DNA from: Aurifilum marmelostoma
Taxonomy: Eukaryota; Ascomycota; Sordariomycetes; Diaporthales; Cryphonectriaceae
Length of the DNA: 64,000 nt
Direction of reading: 5' to 3'
Assembly: GCA_027559495.1 (NCBI GenBank)
Contig: JAMXSV010000004.1
Span: 3,275,001-3,339,000, forward strand
Each line of letters begins with the position of its first letter. The first letter of the stretch is position 1. The notes below the pieces were generated by a model that was not told the DNA's origin, ran no database searches, and was given only the letters and a program-made list of their open reading frames with translations. The translations under genes were made by a program, and so were the position numbers. Of this stretch, positions 48,582 to 61,030 are shown piece by piece.

Positions 48582-49330
48582 CTTCTGTATAGTATGTACA
48601 AAATTCAGAGGCGCAGACTTGATTACTATAGTCTCTGGTTCGACGTAGTTTGAGACCGCATCAGATCCATGTGGTATGGAAACATGAGAGGACAGTAAAG
48701 GACGAAATTCTTGAAGGCAGTAATACACCGCAGAGAGCCGAGGGAAAGCACCCCAGTTGATGCCCACTCAGCACCCTGACCGAAGCTACCGTCGCCGATT
48801 CGGTACCGGCTCAGGGCCGCTGTAGAACAACCGGGCTAATGGCAGTGACGGCATTTTGGGGTGGGAATTGGGGATGGGAAGTGCGGGGTAAGACAGGCCA
48901 CCCCCTGGCAGACAAGAGAGCATAGTACTGTACCACAAGGTACATGCAGTGTGTGACAATGCACGGGTTCCCTCGGTTGATCGGTAAATGGTGCGTACTT
49001 GTGGCACTGGGCTGCTCACTTTCACGAGGGTGCACTGTGGACTGGACAGCATCACCACACGCGATAGTTGGCCCGAGGGTGCTTCTGCTGGTGGACCTGC
49101 TGTATATAGAATCATCCACTACCACTACCACCAATACCCTCCTTCTACCTCCTATCTCACACCTTGGCCGGATCGTGTCGCCATTCGCCTTGTCCTCCGC
49201 TGCCGAACCCCTCCTTTCTGTACGCGATCCCCGACAGGGTAGCAGTCAGAATACTGTCTTTAATTGAGACTTACAGGCCCAGAGAGACGATAAGCCCCCT
49301 ACAAGAGGCAGTCAACAGACAGTGCACATC
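48582..49330. promoter_or_regulatory. Shared divergent promoter of the methylcitrate-cycle pair
   Basis: The 749 bases between the two start codons must carry both promoters. Co-regulation of the two enzymes by propionate-generating carbon or amino-acid sources is an inference from pathway knowledge; I saw no certain regulator site. A pyrimidine-rich stretch at about 49105-49165 may be leader or core promoter of the plus-strand gene. Confidence 0.6.
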
Positions 49331-51004
49331 ATGGCTACCAGATTATTTGGCTCCTCGAGGGCCATGTGCTCCCTCAGACGAGAGGTAAAGTGAAACTCGG
49401 GCTCCTCCCGCCGTCACAGGCTATGGCGGCCACCAGTTCTCAGTGATCAGTCTGCTGACATTATGGCCGCACTTTCACCCCATCGCACAGCTCCTGACCA
49501 TCCGTCCCTCTCCCCGATCAGCAGCCACGGCGAAGCTCGCAACCGTGTCGTCCACAAGAGCATACTCCTCGACCTCCGAGCCGGACCTCAAAGCCACCCT
49601 CAGAGAGGTCATTCCCGCCAAGAGGGAGCTCCTGAAAAAGGTCAAGGCCCACAGCTCTGCAGTCCTCGGCGAGGTCAAGGTCGAGAATGCCCTCGGCGGC
49701 ATGCGCGGCCTCAAGGCCATGGTCTGGGAGGGCTCTGTGCTGGATCCCAACGAGGGCATCCGCTTCCACGGTCGCACCATCAAAGACTGCCAGCAGGAGC
49801 TGCCCAAAGGCAAGACGGGCACCGAGATGCTGCCCGAGGCCATGTTCTGGCTCCTCCTGACCGGCCAGGTCCCCTCCACCGCCCAGGTTCGCGTCCTGTC
49901 CCGCCAGCTCGCCGAGCAGGCACAGCTGCCAGCGTTTGTCAGTAAGATGCTCGACGATTTCCCCAAGGACCTTCACCCCATGACACAGTTTGCCATCGCC
50001 GTCTCCGCCCTCAACCACACCTCCAAGTTCGCAAAGGCCTACGAGAAGGGCCTCAACAAGGCAGACTACTGGGAGCCCACCTTTGACGACTCCATCAGCC
50101 TGCTCGCCAAGCTGCCCACCATCGCCGCCAAGATCTACCAGAACTCGTACAGAGGCGGCGGTGCCCTCCCTGCCGAGGTCGACCTCGAGCAGGACTGGTC
50201 TTATAACTTCGCTGCCATGCTAGGCAAGGGCAGCAAGAAGCATGAGAATTTCCAGGACCTGCTGCGCCTGTATCTTGCCCTGCACGGCGACCACGAGGGC
50301 GGCAACGTCTCGGCCCACACGACCCATCTCGTTGGCAGTGCCCTGAGCGATCCCTTCCTGAGCTACAGCGCAGGCCTGCAGGGTCTTGCAGGTCCTCTTC
50401 ATGGGTAAGTCTGTTAGCTGTTTTTTGTCTTTCTGCAGCCTCCAGACCTGGGCAGATCATCTCTTGCCGCGGAGTCCATGCTGAACAAGTCCTCCTTTTC
50501 CTTCGCAGACTTGCGGCTCAAGAAGTGCTGCGCTGGATCATTCAGATGAAGGATACCATACCCGCCTCGTACAGCGACCAAGATGTCCATGACTATCTCT
50601 GGTCCACCCTCAACTCCGGTCGCGTCGTGCCCGGCTACGGACACGCCGTCCTCCGAAAACCGGATCCGCGTTTCGAGGCCCTCATGGACTACGCCTCCGC
50701 ACGCCCCGAGATCGCCCAGGACCCCGTCTTCCAGCTCGTCAAGAAGAACAGCGAGATCGCCCCCGAGGTGCTCAAGAAGCACGGCAAGACAAAGAACCCG
50801 TACCCCAACGTCGACTCCAGCAGCGGTGTCCTCTTCCACCACTACGGCTTCACCGAGACCCTCTACTACACCGCCACGTTTGGCGTGTCGAGAGGCCTGG
50901 GGCCGCTGGCGCAGCTGATCTGGGACAGGGCGCTGGGACTGCCCATCGAGCGGCCCAAGAGTATCAATCTGCAGGGCATTCTGGACCAGGTCGGGAGTTC
51001 CTGA
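49331..51004 (+). CDS. mcsA: Mitochondrial 2-methylcitrate synthase
   Basis: Three exons, 49331-49384, 49491-50404 and 50509-51004, give 487 residues. It condenses propionyl-CoA with oxaloacetate, the first step of the methylcitrate cycle. The first 18 residues (MATRLFGSSRAMCSLRRE) and the following RPSPRSAATAKLATVSSTRAY stretch form a mitochondrial presequence. Citrate-synthase-fold signatures include RGLKAMVWEGSVLDPNEGIRF, ALHGDHEGGNVSAH, GPLHGLAAQEVLRW and PGYGHAVLRKPDPRF, with the catalytic His and Asp in these segments. The end, IWDRALGLPIERPKSINL, and the KTKNPYPNVD segment match fungal methylcitrate synthases, while the main citrate synthase diverges there. It is divergent from methylisocitrate lyase, so the pair covers entry and exit of the cycle; the dehydratase is not in the window. 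Confidence 0.92.
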
Positions 51005-51581
51005 GCCCACCACCACCTTGGTCCCAAACGTCGGGACGGGGTAAGACGAATGGCTTTTGAGAAGAATGATGATTGTTTTGTTGCGAGATGAATAGAAGCG
51101 TCGTTGTTATTTTTAAGAGAAATTTAAACATTTCATGGTCGCGCCGATTGTTTGGGGCCCCACCACCCGCCTTTTCCGTCGCCTCGCTGACTCGCTCCAT
51201 CTTGTCTCTACTTCAAGCCTCACAATTTGTGTATATCCGAAGCGCACCAGAGTCCTTACCTGCATATCGTAAACTCGAGCCCGTCTACAAGACAGAATCC
51301 ATCTACACTTGGCATTGTAATCAGACCTGACTGGAGTCGAGGCCAATTCATTTCGCTTGGGCACTCGACGACTTGCTGCACAGGTTCAAAGTTATTGATT
51401 ATACCCGTTTCCGCACGACATCCCCGCTCACCGTCATCTCCATACACATTCTCAACATTCGTTGTTAAATTTGTTTTCTTCTGCTTCCTTGCCCTTCCCC
51501 GTTTTCCCTAAAACATAGCACTCCTACCGCCTAATCCTCCTTCCTTTTGTCTCGCCTGCTTCACCTATCAAACCTGCGTTC
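51005..51581. other. Intergenic region between convergent genes
   Basis: 3' flanks of methylcitrate synthase and the urea permease. No gene seen. Confidence 0.6.
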
Positions 51582-54565
51582 TCACTTCTCAACCGGGTTC
51601 ACCTCATCCTCCCCGTCCTTCTTGATCTCCTGCACCTCCCTATCACGACTCTCCTCCTCTGTCTCTCCGGACTCGCCCTCAAGGTGCAGGTTTCGGTTGT
51701 GCTTCCCGGGGTGTCTCTTGCCGGTCACGTCGAGGAAGATCAGCTTGGCGGTGTTTACGAGAGTCTTGCGTCCTTCGAACACGGGGAACAGGCCGACTGC
51801 AAAGAGGGAACAGAAGATCCAGATGATTCCGACGACAACCCAGCCTGTTTTGTTTTGTTTTTTCCGGGATCAGTGTTTATTGAACGTGGTCAGGGTGATT
51901 TGTAAACGACGGGAAGAGAGAGAGGCTTGCTTACCGGTGAAGAATTTCTTGCTGAAGATGTAGCCGCTGCCATACATTGCTGTATTTCCGGGAGCCATGT
52001 TACATTAGCCAAGGATCCTTCTGATTACTGACCGACTTTGTCGAGTATCCCAGAGGAGAGAAATAGTAACCACTTACGCATAGGCCAGAGCACGAGGAAA
52101 GCGAGACTAAGATGATCAAAAGCGTGTCAGAAGCAAGATATTCCAGATAACGAGAAATGGAAAGAAATGAAACGATGGTAAAAGGCTCCAACTCACGTCA
52201 TGACCACCGTCATGGTCTTGCTGATCCTCCCGGCCCGCAGCAGCTTCTTCTGCTCCGCCTCGAAATCATCAGGCGCCCGCGCGTGCCCGCTGTTGACCTC
52301 CTCCAGGTCCAGGTCCGCAGCGGCCGCCAGCTCGTGGTCGTCGCCCTGGCGGATGCTCATCATGGACTTCCAGTCGTAGTGGTCGAGGCCGAAGAGGAGG
52401 GTCAGGATGGGGATCAGGACGAGCGGGGAGAGCAGGGCGACGACGTTGCCGGCGAGCATGGGGTCGTTGGAGCCGGTGCAGGCCACGTCGAGGCTGCCGC
52501 AGGACTTTTTGGCGGTGACGAGCCAGGCGATGAGGGCAAAGGCGAGGCCAAAGATGGGTGAGAGGGCGGCCTGGATGTTGGGTCGATTTGTTCATGAGCC
52601 TGGTCAGCCACAGTACACATGGTCGTGATACTCTCCTGGCAACATTCAATGGACTTAAAAAACTCACAGCCCACTTGTTGAGACCAGCCCAGGTGAGGGT
52701 CAGCGTGGCAGGTAGCACGGCCGACGATATGATGACACCCATCATGAGGTAGAGGTAGCCCATCGAGATGCCAGCGTAGAAAAGGCCGACTGAGAAGCTG
52801 GCTATGAACACAGCATAGCCGACGACGATGCAATGGCTCATCCAAATCAGACGATTGCCCGATGCATCCGGCTTGAAGTATGTCCGGTACCTTTTTGTTT
52901 GAGAGGCGTTAATTCAGTCACCCTTGGAAAAGGGGGAAAAAAGGGAGGGGGAACCGGACAGATCATAAGTAAAGATGGACGACACAGCAATCAGTTCGGA
53001 AGATGTAGCCGAGGTGACAGCCATGAAGATGATGAGCAGGGTTGCGATGGCGCCGCCTTTGCCCAGAAGAGCAACGGCTGCGTAAGGGAGAACAAGGCCA
53101 GCAGACACATCTGCATCAGACATGCGGTCTGGATATGTCGGGAACCGCGGGTTCGACTCGAGAGCCAGTGCGGACAAACCCATCGTTCTGCAGCACAGTG
53201 TCAGCACAAGTACTACCATTATTGAGCGTGGCAGCACTTTACTCACGTAGCTGTCAGCCACGGGATGGCAAACCACGACAGACCACCGATTATGTAACCT
53301 GGGAGGGCGTGTACTGGTGATGCTGCGATTGCCTTGTTGTAGTACCCATCTAGCATCACAAGATTAGTATACAACGATCACTTCTTGACATGTTCTCGGT
53401 CTTTCTGGTTCGGAAGCTATGCTCTCTGCTTACTATCGAGGAACACGGTGCCAAAATTGCCCACAATGTTGATGACAAAAAAGATGGCGCCCTCCTTGGA
53501 ACGCATCGTCAGGTAGCTGCCGTCCTTGTTGCCGTCGACGGGGTGCTTGAGCGCGGCTGTGACCAGGAGGTCGTACACGGCGCCGGGGGATCCCAGGACA
53601 TCCGAGGATGCGTAGGCTGTCAGGGAGAAGATGATGATGATGATCAAGAGGATGAAGGTGTGGATCCAGTCCGTCAAGATGGTCGCCTTGAGACCACCAA
53701 CCATGGTATAAGCTGTTGATATGTAGTTGATGGTCAGCTTGCAGACCTTTCTTTTCTCAATGTCTCTTCTCCGACCTCATGTGGGATTGGCCATCTCCGG
53801 AAAATTGCTAATCATAATAGAGTAATTCGACTTACCCACAACACCCACTGGCAACAAGTAAATCGCAGCAATCTCGTTCATTCCCGTCAGGGCATTAACG
53901 GTCGCAGACCCCCCGACAATCAACATCAGAGACACCAGGATATTGGTCACGAGGCCGAAGACCATAAACACGAGGTGAGGCAGGGTGCCGAACCGCGCCT
54001 TGATGACCTCGAGGAAGGTGTGCGCGTTGGGGGCCCGCCGCTTGAGCTCGATGGCCAGCGTCGCGAACAGGAGGATCTGCACCGTGGCGCCCGAGGCGTA
54101 CCAGAAGGGGCCGGAGACGCCGTAGCGGTAGCAGACGCCGGTGGACTGAAGAAGACTGCGTGGGAAGAGAGGATAAGCATTGCTGTGCCATGCCTTTTGA
54201 AATTTTCCTCTGATTCTTCTTGCACGATGGCTCAAGGTACGATCCAGAAAAAGAATTCACTTACGTGGCTGCCCAGGTCCACGATGAGACGACGGCACTC
54301 CCGACGAGGCCTGACTTCACCGTACGACCGGCTGTGTTGAACATCTCGGAGGTCTGAAGCTCGCTGTTGTACCTTCGTAGGACAAATGTGACGAGGATCA
54401 TTCCTGCCTCATTTCATATCGATATCAGAGCCACATTTCACACAATATCTGGATGAGTCGAGACCGGCTTATAGGAAGAGGAGGGAACATACCCAGGGCG
54501 AAAAGTGCGCCCAGACCCAGGACAATGCCATAGCCATAGGCTGAGTCCAATGCTACGTGCACCAT
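51582..54565 (-). CDS. dur3: Urea active transporter (sodium:solute symporter family)
   Basis: Eleven exons: 54565-54493, 54403-54265, 54155-53836, 53712-53434, 53349-53247, 53187-52960, 52890-52668, 52570-52197, 52106-52078, 51979-51935 and 51844-51582. Their sum is 692 codons, so 691 residues, the usual Dur3 length. About 15 hydrophobic helices are visible. Family segments include SSWTWAATLLQSTGVCYRYG, MVGGLKATILTDWIHTF, DNGYYNKAIAASP, MGLSALALE, and ATSSELIAVSSIFTYDLYRTY. Dur3 proteins import urea with protons at the plasma membrane, for use as a nitrogen source through urease or urea amidolyase. The donor of the sixth intron (52959) is the non-consensus GTCCGG but is the only one that restores the conserved YDLYRTYF. 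The acidic, Lys-rich C-terminal tail is cytosolic. Confidence 0.92.
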
Positions 54566-55884
54566 CTTGCCTGTGAGGTTGTGACGCTGACGGGGATCGT
54601 GGTGGTTTCTTCTTCTTCTTTTTTCTTGTGATAGGGCTGCTGATGACGATGAGGAGATTATCGAGTATTATATGCCCAGGTGCCTCGCACCCTCCTTGTG
54701 AGCCCAAGTATAGACCTAGGTCAACAACTTGAGTGATCCAGGTATAGAGCCTGAGTGCGTGTTGACCCCTTACAGTCGTGGCGAGAAAGTCACAATGGCG
54801 CAGAGAAATTATAAAACACAGTCAAAGCAACCTCAACACGCACATGCAGAGATCATGACCACCAAGCTGACGGCTTGACCTCTAAGCTTATGTAGATACC
54901 CTAGGGTAGCGTGCGAGCTTCATATTCTTGAAACTAACACCCCCTCCCCCCCCGAAAGTCAACCACTATTAAAACAACCATAACCCTTGACATGTGCATA
55001 AGATATCATGATAGAGGAGAGGGGGGGGGGTTCCCTAGAGTATGACTATGTACGTATTGCGGCATCAGAGATAAGAACGTAGCCCAGATGACTTAATGAA
55101 CAGACAGGTTGCAGCAAATCAAAAAGTCGGATCTGCTTTGATATCAAAGCCCCGGCGTCAGCATAGTGCCTCGCAGGCCTAGGTGAAGAGATAACGGACG
55201 CATATTAGTCTGTGCTACCATGGGGGGGGGAGGGCCTCGGAGGACGATCTCGCACTCTTTGAGGGTACAAGGGGGCCCGGCCGTCTACTTAGCCTGCAGG
55301 TTTAGACGCCCCCACGCCCAGTGACACCTCAGTAGGTACTTTAAGTATAGGTGGATGATGGTTCTTTCCTTGGCCCTGACCTGAGATAGATTAGTACTAC
55401 TGCTGAATCACCACAGTACATAATTAGCTTATCAACAGACACTTGGTTTTTGTTTTTTTCTGTTGACTTGTGAAATTACTACAATCTTAGCACTTGATTA
55501 TTATTTTTTTTTCTCTCTTGCCTGTACACAGCATTATTATGGTAGATTTCACATGCTCTGGGAGGAAAGAGCGAAAAGCTGGATAAGGTTGCCCGGAAAC
55601 CTAGCGTTAGGTCCTACCACTGCCAGCACACTAGCAAGGTTCCCTTCGTGGCCTGTGTCCATCTGGTACTACGTAACACAGCAGGCAGACAGACCATCAT
55701 CAAACACTCTTTTCCTTTATTACATAAAATCTTCAAGAGAGCAGGAGCAACAGCATCGTGCTCACTCATCTCTCCCTCTCTCTCTTCTGAAACTCCACAC
55801 ACACGAAGCTCAAGCTCGATCGCTCTACTTTACACCCAGGTGACAAACAAACCAATCACAACAACAACAACAACAACTACCACC
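54566..55884. other. Divergent intergenic region with GATA-type motifs
   Basis: Lies between the urea permease and GNA1 starts. HGATAR motifs occur at 55069-55075, 55189-55195 and about 55384-55390, candidates for the AreA/Nit2 nitrogen regulator given the urea permease. CAA-rich leader sequence precedes the GNA1 start. G-run at about 55021-55030. No gene seen. Confidence 0.5.
55069..55390. promoter_or_regulatory. Cluster of HGATAR (GATA-factor) sites
   Basis: AGATAAG at 55069, AGATAAC at 55189 and AGATAGA at 55384 lie 500-830 bases upstream of the urea permease start. Clustered HGATAR sites are the binding pattern of fungal AreA-type activators; assignment to the permease is inferred from function. 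Confidence 0.4.
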
Positions 55885-56566
55885 ATGTCTTCCAGCTCCC
55901 TTCCTCTCTTCTCCCCCACCCTCATCTCCCCCGACGTCGGAGCCACCCTCCCCAAGGACTTCACCATCCGCCCCCTCCAGAGACAAGACTTCCACAAGGG
56001 CTACCTGGACTGCCTCGAGGTCCTCACCTGGGTCGGCCCTCTCGCCGAGGCCGAGTGGGACGAGCGATATACCGAGATGGAGAGGGCTGCAGGCACGTAC
56101 TACCTGCTCGTCATCGAACACCAGGACCGCGTCGTCGGGACCGGCTCCTTGGTCGTGGAGAGAAAATTGTGAGTGCATATAGACCACCACCGTCGAGTAC
56201 GACTTCTCTTGTTCTTGCGTTTTGAATGCTGCTGGAGGAGTGTTGGCGCCCCAGAGTTTGTGGCAACAGCAGCAGCTCACATTATTCTTCTTTTCTTCTT
56301 TGTCTCTGGTTTGTAGCATCCACAATCGCGGGCTGGTGGGCCATGTAGAGGAAATTGCTGTCGCAAAGGAACACCAGGGTAAGGGCCTCGGGTTGAGGAT
56401 GATCCAGGCCATCGATTCTGTTGGCAAGAATGTTGGCTGTTACAAGAACATACTCAATTGCGGGCCCCAGAACGAGCCCTTCTATGTCAAATGCGGCTAT
56501 CACAACTCGGGCACGGAGATGTCACATTATTTTGAGACTGCCAAGGACAACTTCCACAGGGGATAA
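55885..56566 (+). CDS. gna1: Glucosamine-6-phosphate N-acetyltransferase
   Basis: Two exons, 55885-56168 and 56317-56566, give 177 residues. The intron (GTGAGT..GTAG) joins VVERKF to IHNRGLVGHVEEIAV. The GNAT fold is evident: FTIRPLQRQDFHKGYLDCLEVLTWVG at the start, GTGSLVVERKFIHN, and the acetyl-CoA loop AVAKEHQGKGLGLRMI (Q/RxxGxG). ILNCGPQNEPFYVKCGY is the GNA1-specific substrate and C-terminal segment. The enzyme makes N-acetylglucosamine-6-phosphate from acetyl-CoA, feeding UDP-GlcNAc for chitin, glycoproteins and GPI anchors. It is essential in yeast, so a single intact copy is expected. Cytosolic. A CAA-rich leader precedes the ATG, which sits in good context (CACCATGTC). Confidence 0.93.
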
Positions 56567-56672
56567 CGGTCTGGATGACAGCAATTATAGTAATGAGTAG
56601 TCCAAGGTTCGGGTGGTTTGCGAACCGACATCGAAGATCATATATTAACCACAACTCTCTTATCTGTCCATC

Positions 56673-59593
56673 TTACCATTGCCCGGTAGCAGCCTTCGGA
56701 TCCCTCGAACTCTCGCCGACCGCAATTGTGTACTGGCCCGTGGTAACCATGACCCAGTTCTGCTCCTCCACGTCCCAGTAGCTTAGGTCTCGTCGCGTAA
56801 GGTTGAACTCGACTGTCTTGACCTCCTTCTGTTCGAGATGCACCTTCTCAAAGCCGCGAAGCACCCTCACGGGGAAATCGACCTCCTTCTCCCCGCTCTG
56901 CAGGGTCGGGTACGACAGGTACAGTTGTGCCACCGCCTTGCCAGCCTTGGCGCCCGTGTTGGTTATGTTGACACGAACGGACACGTACGTCTCCCACAAG
57001 TCCGGGTTCCCTCCCTCATCGCCTCCAGCGGGGGACAGCGCGTGCTCCGTTTTGTACCCGGCGGGATAAGGATACGATTCTGCGACGAGATCTTCGACGG
57101 CGTCGACGTAGGGGTAGATATACTTGTCCAGTCTCCTGATCTCGGCAGGCCAGAGCGCCTCGCTCGCGTCAGGTAGCTCACTGCTGTACTCTGGGGGCGT
57201 GGCGCCAGGCTGCGGCCGGGTGGCGGGCAGGGCGGTCTTGTCCTTGATCTGGGTAATTTGCAGGTCCGAGTAGGCAAAAGTGGTATAGCTCAGCCCGAAG
57301 CCGAACTCGAACCGCGGCGCGATCTCTTTCTTGTCAAAGTAGCGATAATCAATGTAGAGCCCTTCGCTGAAGTCCTGCTGTGGGATGACGCCATTGGGCA
57401 GGTACATGATCTGTCCGCCAGCGCCGTAATCCTCGAGCGACTTGCCGATCGTGTAGGGCAGATGACCAGAGGGGCTTTCGTCGCCGAAGATGATGTCTGC
57501 AAGGGCGTTACCGCTCTCCTGGCCGGGAAGGTTGGCAAGAAGCACGGCCTTCACATTGGGCAGGTCCACCCACTTCTCCATCACGACGGGACCGACGGCG
57601 TGGATCACAACGAGGACCTCGCCGGTGCCGCCGCCGCAGCCCTCAGCAACCTTGACGATCAGGTCGTCAGCGCCCTTTTGCAGGAAAAGGTCGGGTCGGT
57701 CTCCGGCCACATCTGACCACCGCACATAGCCCTCTCCAGCATTTGCGTTGCCAAAGACAATGCATACATCCTGGTCGAGTATGCTCAGATCGGAGTCGAA
57801 AGAAGGGGCATTGTTGAGATACTCAGACCAGTGGACCTTGGACATGTTGAAACCATCGCGCAGGGGCTGGACAGGAGGCACGAGATATGGGAACTCGACA
57901 GCACCGCTGCCCCACCCAGAGCCCAGAGTCCCGTCATTGCATGCTCGGTCCATGCACGCGTTGGGACCCTTTCCTGGTCCAGCGTCCTCGCCAAAGATGC
58001 CAATCTTGAGCTTGCCCATGTGCCGCTTGCGGAGGTCACGCTTCTTGGCGTCGGTGAACCCCATGCGGTCGATGGGCAGCAGGTCCTCGTTCTTGAGCAG
58101 AACAATGCCCTCCCTCGCAACAGCACGGGCAATGTCCTTGTGGTCGCCCTGCACGTTGACATACTTGTTTACCTCCACAGACTCTTGCGGTGACTTGGAC
58201 CCGGGGGCCAAGGTACCAAGGCGATCATTTGTCCAGGAGGAGAAGTTGGGCCCTTGGCCGTCAAACTTGGTCTTGTCGTCTTGGCCCAGCTGATACCATG
58301 CGGCCACGATTCGGGATACCATGTCGTTGAGGCGCTCCAGAGGTACGGATCCATTCATGATGGAACGGGTCAGCTCCGGACCCCAGTAGGACAGGCCGTC
58401 TGAGAAACGCTGTCCATCCCCAGGCATGGTCATGTCGAGGCCGGCGAGCGCACTGGCCACACCCGACTGCTGTGCGCCCCAGTCTGACATGATGAACCCC
58501 TGGAAGCCGAGCTCGTCCTTCAGGACGCCGTTGAGGAGCTTCGAGTTCTGACAGACATATGAGTTGTTGACCTGGTTGTACGAACACATGACCGACGCGA
58601 CTCCCGCCTTGACGGAGTCGCCGAACGGCCAGGCGTAGAGCTCATGCAGCGTGCGGTCGTCGATATTTGACGAGATGGCGTTTGGCAGGCCCCATTCCCA
58701 GGGCTGTCGGAAGTGCTCCTGCTCGTTCCCCACGAAATGCTTGATGGTGGCCATGACGCCTTCGGACTGGATCCCCTTGATCGTCTCGGCGGCCGCGATC
58801 CCCTGGAGGTATGGATCGGATCCAAAGCCCTCCCAGTTCCGGCCACCAGCAGGCATGCGGCCGAGGGGACCGACACATGGCCCGAGGAGAACATTGATGC
58901 CCTTGCCGCGGGCCTCGTTGCCGTGCGCCTTGCCCCGAGAGTACATGAGCTCCTTGTTCCAGGTGGCGCCGACCGTCACCCCCGCCGGAAAGGCTGAGGC
59001 GTTATCACCGAAGCGCAGGCCGAGGGGCCCGTCCTGAAGCTGCAGCTGTGGGAAGCCGACGTGCACGGCAGGCCCGTTGGTCCCGACTGCGAGACCCATC
59101 ATCCAGCCCGTGCCCGTCGTCACGTTCACCTTCTCGGCCAGGGTCATGTTCTGCACCATGGCGGCGGCCTTCCGGTAGCTCTCGGCCCAGCCAGAGGCAC
59201 TGCCGCCCTTGGGGGTCGGGTACCACGGGGGGACTGCCCGTAGGCTGGTGCCGTTTTGAACTTGGTGTAGATGGTGGCCCCTCCTGCCCCGAGGATCAGC
59301 CATATTATGAGTAGGGTTGCGCAGGTGATCATACAGCACCGCGAACGGTTTCGAAAGGGCCGCTGTAGGGTGGCGAGGCTGAACCTGCTCCTCCTGTGTC
59401 CAGTGAGGAAGGCAGGCTTGCGCTCGTGGTCGACATGGCCCGCAAGAGGGTCGGTGGTCAGGAAGTCGGTGGCATCGAGATCGGAACCGCCATCAGAGGA
59501 GAGGGAACGGCGGGCTTCGGGGTCGACTGAGGAGTGGTGGTGGTGGTAACGCTGGGAAGGGCTGAGCAGCCCCTCCTTGCTCTCGTCCATCAT
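56673..59593 (-). CDS. Type II membrane-anchored GH3 beta-glucosidase (one-base frame break near N-terminus)
   Basis: The start at 59593 (MMDESKEGLLSPSQ) leads a Ser/Asp-rich cytosolic tail, then a single helix (CCMITCATLLIIWLILGAGGATIY) typical of a signal anchor. The frame is open upstream to an ATG at 59950, but that part looks like leader sequence. The extracellular GH3 domain begins PPWYPTPKGGSASGWAESY and includes LQDGPLGLRFG, KHFVGNEQEH and the nucleophile motif GFIMSDWGAQQSG. The C-terminal (alpha/beta)6 and Fn3-like domains end at 56673. The two parts are in different frames. The switch lies at a run of six G (59227-59232, plus strand); a seventh base would restore GQSPPWYPTP and make the total 974 codons. 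GH3 enzymes of this layout hydrolyse cellobiose or other beta-glucosides at the cell surface; the gene is long but otherwise intact. Confidence 0.88.
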
Positions 59594-61030
59594 GGCGAGC
59601 CGACCAAGAAGGGACCTGAGCTGTAGCACCAGGTGCGTCCTGCCGTAGCGGGCGGTCAATGATCCGTCTTCGAAGTGGTTCTTCTGATCACGACTGGCAG
59701 GCAGATGGACCCGATTCTGCGTGTAGGAATGGTAGTGGTGTTCTTGTTGTGTTTGTTGTCCTGTTGACGTCTCCAGAGGAAGAGTCAAACCTGTACAGAA
59801 TTCACATTGTCTCAAAAAGAAGACCAAGACACCTTCAGCAGCAGCATGCTTTCGGCCGCTGCTGGCTTTTAATGCGTGTCGTCTGGTCCAGTGTTTCGAT
59901 GATCCGAGCTTGAAACAGGAACCGAACTGGGCGGTGCTTGGCTGTCCCATGCACGGACAAAGTCAGAGGCTATAGCGGTTAATCGGGTATTCATCCGCTA
60001 GGCTGCAGTGGCAGACAGGGCCGAGTGCAGTGAGTGGGTACTCCAGCGCAGCAACATTGACTCAGGAACAGTGGCTGATCTACAGTGGCTTCAGGGCGCT
60101 GCTCAGGGGTGCTGCAGCTAACCATCCGAAGACGAAACGCCTAAGCCCGCCACCCAATTCCAACGTCGTCCGATGCATAGTAGTCCTTGGCCTCGGGACA
60201 TCTCAGGCCGCGACCTAAGTACCCATTGACTGGGTCTCTGCGTCTATCAAACTGATCAGTACAAAACACGACACATCTACACACGGGGACCACGATATTT
60301 TCTTCTCGATGCTTCTTCCTTTGTGATCGTCATCTTTCTCCCTCGAGTTTCCATTGAATTATGAGGGAATATAACACAGTAGAAGAGAGGATATCTGGTG
60401 CTACCTTGCGTACATACTTGCTCTCATAGAACAGCAACAACACTGTTGACGAAGTCGTGGATACCTCTCGTATACCTCTTCTTCTCCATTCACCTTCCAC
60501 CAAATTATCCTCTTCTCCCTCTTTTTATCCATTGCTCCCTCTTTTCTATGTGTCCCTCGAATATATTCAAGAAGTTACGTTCACTCAAAAGGCCAGTGGG
60601 TACCAATAGTAACATGCGGACTTCGAAGAGTGGAGAAGGCAGATTGCCGGACGCATGGCTCGATACGCCATCCACTGCAACGCGGCTAGAGATGGAGAAG
60701 GCCGAAGGGGGGGCTGCTCGTCCCTGCTTGCTGCCAACTTATGTGACTATGTTATCTCTGCTGCTGCTATGAATCCACGAAGCGGTGAAATTGCCAGAAC
60801 CCATATGGCGGCGGGCTTGGATGTAACGTTGACATGGCAGCGCTTTCTCTTTAATATCCGATGGCCATGAACGTCACTATTCTGAACGCGTGGCTCGACA
60901 GTAGATATGCTGCAGCACAATAATAGGCCTCTTCTTGTCTGTCTCAGGAGGCTTGAGGGGACTTGCTTTTCTTCGGGATTGAGCCAAGCTGTCTTTGACA
61001 AAGGTTGCCCGCCATCTCGGAATCCCCAAC
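59594..61030. other. Divergent intergenic region
   Basis: Between the membrane GH3 gene and the secreted GH-like gene. Candidate shared promoter space; contains a CTCTTCTCC-rich stretch at about 60478-60560. No supported gene. Confidence 0.5.

Noticed and set aside
49331..51004. Main mitochondrial citrate synthase
   Set aside because: The LKATLREVIPAKRELLKKVK start and IWDRALGLPIERPKSINL end fit methylcitrate synthase; the main citrate synthase reads differently in these regions.
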